Source: JBNKFQ01 sp050289385
GTDB lineage: Bacteria; Pseudomonadota; Gammaproteobacteria; Pseudomonadales; Porticoccaceae
Length of the DNA: 8,604 nucleotides
NCBI GenBank assembly: GCA_050289385.1
Contig: JBNKFQ010000032.1
Span: 1-8,604, forward strand
Direction: 5' to 3'
The notes beneath the pieces are model-generated. The model was not told where the DNA came from. It saw nothing but the letters and a program-made list of their open reading frames with translations, and ran no database searches. Positions 6,798-8,604 of this stretch are shown here, piece by piece. The position numbers were made by a program, and so were the translations under genes. Every line of letters begins with the position of its first letter. The stretch's first letter is position 1.

Positions 6798-6987
6798 AGG
6801 TAAAATCTTTCCGACCTTGTTTGTGTGAAACACGGCAGCCCAGGCAATGTCCGTGCGCCCCTGTAATAGCGGCTGAGTTTAACTGTTATAAGAGTGATAA
6901 ACCAAATGTATTGATAATCGTGACCAGATACCCTGTTACGTCGGCTCACCTGACGAAATTCAACGCCGTTTCTGATAAAGTTGCCAC
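6798..6987. promoter_or_regulatory. Divergent intergenic region between the receptor and the DnaT-like gene
   Basis: This 190-bp stretch must drive genes in both directions but has no strong consensus promoter. The centre (about 6880-6920) is AT-rich. It contains a minus-strand TATAAC (6890-6885) that could be a -10 for the receptor, and a plus-strand TTGATAATCG (6911-6920) distantly recalling a Fur-box half-site. A plus-strand TGATAA at 6973-6978 with CTGACG at 6950-6955 (17-nt spacing) would give an almost leaderless message for the DnaT-like gene. None of these is convincing alone. Confidence 0.3.
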
Positions 6988-8097
6988 ATGTCACTGATCC
7001 CTGAAAAGCCTTTGCTGGTGTCCCCGTCTCTGGCGGCTACCATCGGCCTCGAAGAAGCCGTGTTATTACAGGCTCTGGGTGAACTTATGGCTCATTATCA
7101 GGCTGAGACCCGTAACGGATTCGACTGGCTGGAAGTCGATGCTGACAAGCTGGAACAACTGCTGCCGTTCTGGAGTGATCACGACATTCAGCGCATCGCA
7201 AACAATCTGCGCGACAAAGGTGTACTGCTGATTGGCTCTGCACCATATGGATCCAGCCGCATATTACGCTTTGCTTTTAACCAGCGTTCTCAAGCTGCGA
7301 CAACTACCACCAAAGCCGTCGAACTGGCTGCACCCGCCAGTAACCTTATTGGTCACACATGGCAGCCCGACCAAGAGTTGCTGCGGCAACTGGCGCAATA
7401 CAATATTCCCGGGCATTTTGCTGAAAACCAGGTACCTGAATTTGTTACCTACTGGAGCGAAAGGCGCGAGCCCAGTCATAGCTGGGGGTCCAAATTCATC
7501 AAGCACTGTCTGCGCCAGTGGCGCGAACAACAAAGTGAAGCCAACCGACGCGACCGAGAAACTCTCATGACGAGTGATTGGCGACCTTCTCCTGACGCGG
7601 TTGATATCCTGGTCGGCCAGGCAGAAATCAACGCCAACTTTATCGACGATGCAATTCCTGAATTTATTCTTTACTGGTGCGAGCGCGGCGAGCGTTCGAG
7701 TACATGGAATTCGCGTTTTATTGCCCACGTTAAACGGCAGTGGGCCCGCTATACTTCCGCCCTGGAAACTGACACCGAACCACGCCCCTTGCCCGCCAAC
7801 TGGAAGCCTCAGGAGGCTGTTTACGATGTGCTGGCATTAGCCAACATTGATCGCCAGTTTGCCGAACAACAAGTACCCGAATTTATTTTGTTCTGGCGCG
7901 ACACCGGTCGCGCCGAAAGCTCGTGGAATACCCGCTTTTTGCAATACGTAAAGCGCCAGTGGGCATACCATTCCCCTAACGCCACCAACAGCACAACGAG
8001 CAACAGTCATGCAAAAGGGCAAAGACCTTATTCAACAGACAGTACAAGGACTCGAGAACTCACCGACGACCTCACAGACCGAAGCTGGGCAACCTGA
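6988..8097 (+). CDS. DnaT-like primosomal protein with three tandem ssDNA-binding repeats
   Basis: A 369-residue soluble protein. Residues 1-100 form a winged-helix-like N-terminal domain of the replication-initiator type (SLIPEKPLLVSPSLAATIGL, then LLPFWSDHDIQRIANNLRDK near 58-77). After a linker come three copies of a DnaT C-terminal-type domain, at about 125-178, 198-252 and 272-325. Each has W-x-P at the front, P-E-F-(V/I)-x-(Y/F)-W in the middle and S-x-W-(G/N)-(S/T)-(K/R)-F...R-Q-W at the end. E. coli DnaT has one such domain (DWQPDADF...FIAYWQAEG...QWQQKLARSL), which binds ssDNA in PriA-dependent restart. The C-terminal tail (330-369) is polar and low-complexity and overlaps the next gene. 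The ATG at 6988 has no clear Shine-Dalgarno. I infer a role in loading the replicative helicase or restarting forks, together with the downstream P-like protein. Confidence 0.87.
   Translation: MSLIPEKPLLVSPSLAATIGLEEAVLLQALGELMAHYQAETRNGFDWLEVDADKLEQLLPFWSDHDIQRIANNLRDKGVLLIGSAPYGSSRILRFAFNQRSQAATTTTKAVELAAPASNLIGHTWQPDQELLRQLAQYNIPGHFAENQVPEFVTYWSERREPSHSWGSKFIKHCLRQWREQQSEANRRDRETLMTSDWRPSPDAVDILVGQAEINANFIDDAIPEFILYWCERGERSSTWNSRFIAHVKRQWARYTSALETDTEPRPLPANWKPQEAVYDVLALANIDRQFAEQQVPEFILFWRDTGRAESSWNTRFLQYVKRQWAYHSPNATNSTTSNSHAKGQRPYSTDSTRTRELTDDLTDRSWAT
7360..7962 (+). repeat. Three diverged tandem domain repeats within the DnaT-like gene
   Basis: At protein level, three modules of 54-55 residues lie at 7360-7521, 7579-7743 and 7801-7962, with a period of 73-74 codons. 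The shared positions are an opening W-x-P, an (I)xxx-F, the P-E-F-x-x-(Y/F)-W core and a closing R-Q-W. The DNA itself has diverged, with few long identical stretches, so this is an old domain duplication rather than a recent one. Confidence 0.85.
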
Positions 8098-8604
8098 CTG
8101 CATCGACGAATCTCATATTGACACCATTAACCAGGTGTTCGCGCTGTTTCGTCTCAATTACCACAATCAGTATTACAGCGCGTACCCTGGCACCGACGAG
8201 CTGAATCAAAACAAGCGACTGTGGCTCGACAGTTTGGCGCGTTTTTCGTCAGAGCAGATTCTGCGCGCTGCCCGGCAAGCCATTGAAGAATGCGAATATT
8301 TGCCCAACCTGCATCGCATGATCGAACTGTGCCGCGAACAGGGACCGGGCCGCGGTTTACCAAGTGCGCGCGACGCTTACCTGGAAGCCTGCAACGCACC
8401 GTCACCGAAAGCGGCGCATTCATGGTCTCACCCAGCGGTCTATCACGCCGGGTTGCAAAGCGGCTGGTATTTGCTGGCAAACGAAGTGGAAAAAATTGCT
8501 TTCGCTGTTTTTGAAAAAAAATATCGCGGCGTCTGTGACCGGGTGTTGGCCGGAGAAGAGTTTATTGTTGAAGCGCCAATACTGCTGGAAGAAAAAGAGG
8601 CTCA
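8009..8604 (+). CDS. Lambda-P-like replication protein, putative helicase loader, 3' end outside window
   Basis: An open frame of 198 codons runs from the ATG at 8009-8011 off the right edge of the window. The first 30 or so residues are polar and variable. From about 43 on it resembles the phage lambda replication protein P family: VFALFRLNYHNQYYSAYP, a helical segment with LWLDSLARFSSEQILRAARQ at 71-90, LPNLHRMIELCRE at 98-110, and the typical WSHPAVYHAGLQSGW at 139-153 followed by FEKKYRGVCDRVLAGEE at 168-184. Lambda P binds the DnaB helicase and delivers it to the origin. Here the gene follows a DnaT-like gene, in the slot that dnaC holds in E. coli. The 89-bp overlap with the upstream gene (different frame) suggests translational coupling. 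A GTG at 8135-8137, just after the overlap and at the start of the conserved region, is an alternative start. Neither start has a strong Shine-Dalgarno. Confidence 0.8.
   Translation, partial: MQKGKDLIQQTVQGLENSPTTSQTEAGQPDCIDESHIDTINQVFALFRLNYHNQYYSAYPGTDELNQNKRLWLDSLARFSSEQILRAARQAIEECEYLPNLHRMIELCREQGPGRGLPSARDAYLEACNAPSPKAAHSWSHPAVYHAGLQSGWYLLANEVEKIAFAVFEKKYRGVCDRVLAGEEFIVEAPILLEEKEA

Noticed and set aside
6042..6803. Plus-strand open frame of 253 codons opposite the TonB-dependent receptor
   Set aside because: It is antisense to a well-supported receptor gene, has no recognisable family, and its residues look like the complement of barrel codons.
6905..6923. Possible Fur box in the divergent intergenic region
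   Set aside because: Only a TTGATAATCG half-site is similar; the 19-bp dyad is not present, so an iron-regulation claim is not supported.
8009..8604. Prophage edge
   Set aside because: A lambda-P-like gene alone is not enough: no integrase, att repeat, repressor or structural gene is visible, and the upstream gene is DnaT-like. The region beyond the window could change this.

Overview
The window looks like chromosomal DNA of a gammaproteobacterium, probably a marine or Cellvibrionales-like lineage. This rests on the gene set: two TonB-dependent outer-membrane receptors, a B12-riboswitch-controlled btuB-like gene, a Pseudomonadota-type RadA, and a DnaT-like/lambda-P-like gene pair. The placement is an inference from gene families and not a phylogeny. 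No tRNA, rRNA, CRISPR array, insertion sequence or integrase was found.

Minus strand, in order of transcription from 6797 down to 1: (i) a TonB-dependent receptor of unknown substrate (6797-4704); (ii) radA, DNA repair/recombination ATPase (4660-3299, TTG start), only 43 nt after the receptor; (iii) a candidate promoter (3274-3246) and a clear cobalamin riboswitch (3239-3010) with a roughly 200-nt expression platform ending at the next start codon; (iv) a btuB-like cobalamin receptor (2810-861); (v) a DUF6580 small membrane protein resembling an ECF-type S component (841-338, GTG start), 19 nt behind btuB; (vi) a strong hairpin-plus-U-tract terminator (333-304); (vii) the first 84 codons of a GDT1/TMEM165-family cation transporter (252-1), which runs off the window. 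Items iii-v form a B12-responsive uptake unit: the outer-membrane receptor brings cobalamin into the periplasm, and the membrane protein is a candidate for the inner-membrane step.

Plus strand: after a 190-bp divergent intergenic region lie a DnaT-like protein with three tandem DnaT C-terminal-type ssDNA-binding repeats (6988-8097), then an overlapping gene for a lambda-P-like replication protein (8009 to the window end). The arrangement recalls the E. coli dnaT-dnaC operon, but with a phage-P-type protein in the helicase-loader position.

The most unusual points are four 14-bp tandem repeats inside the L4 arm of the cobalamin riboswitch, the triple-DnaT/lambda-P-like replication pair, and the riboswitch-linked DUF6580 protein as a possible cobalamin permease. 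Mutually exclusive hairpins next to the btuB start codon suggest translational control by the riboswitch.
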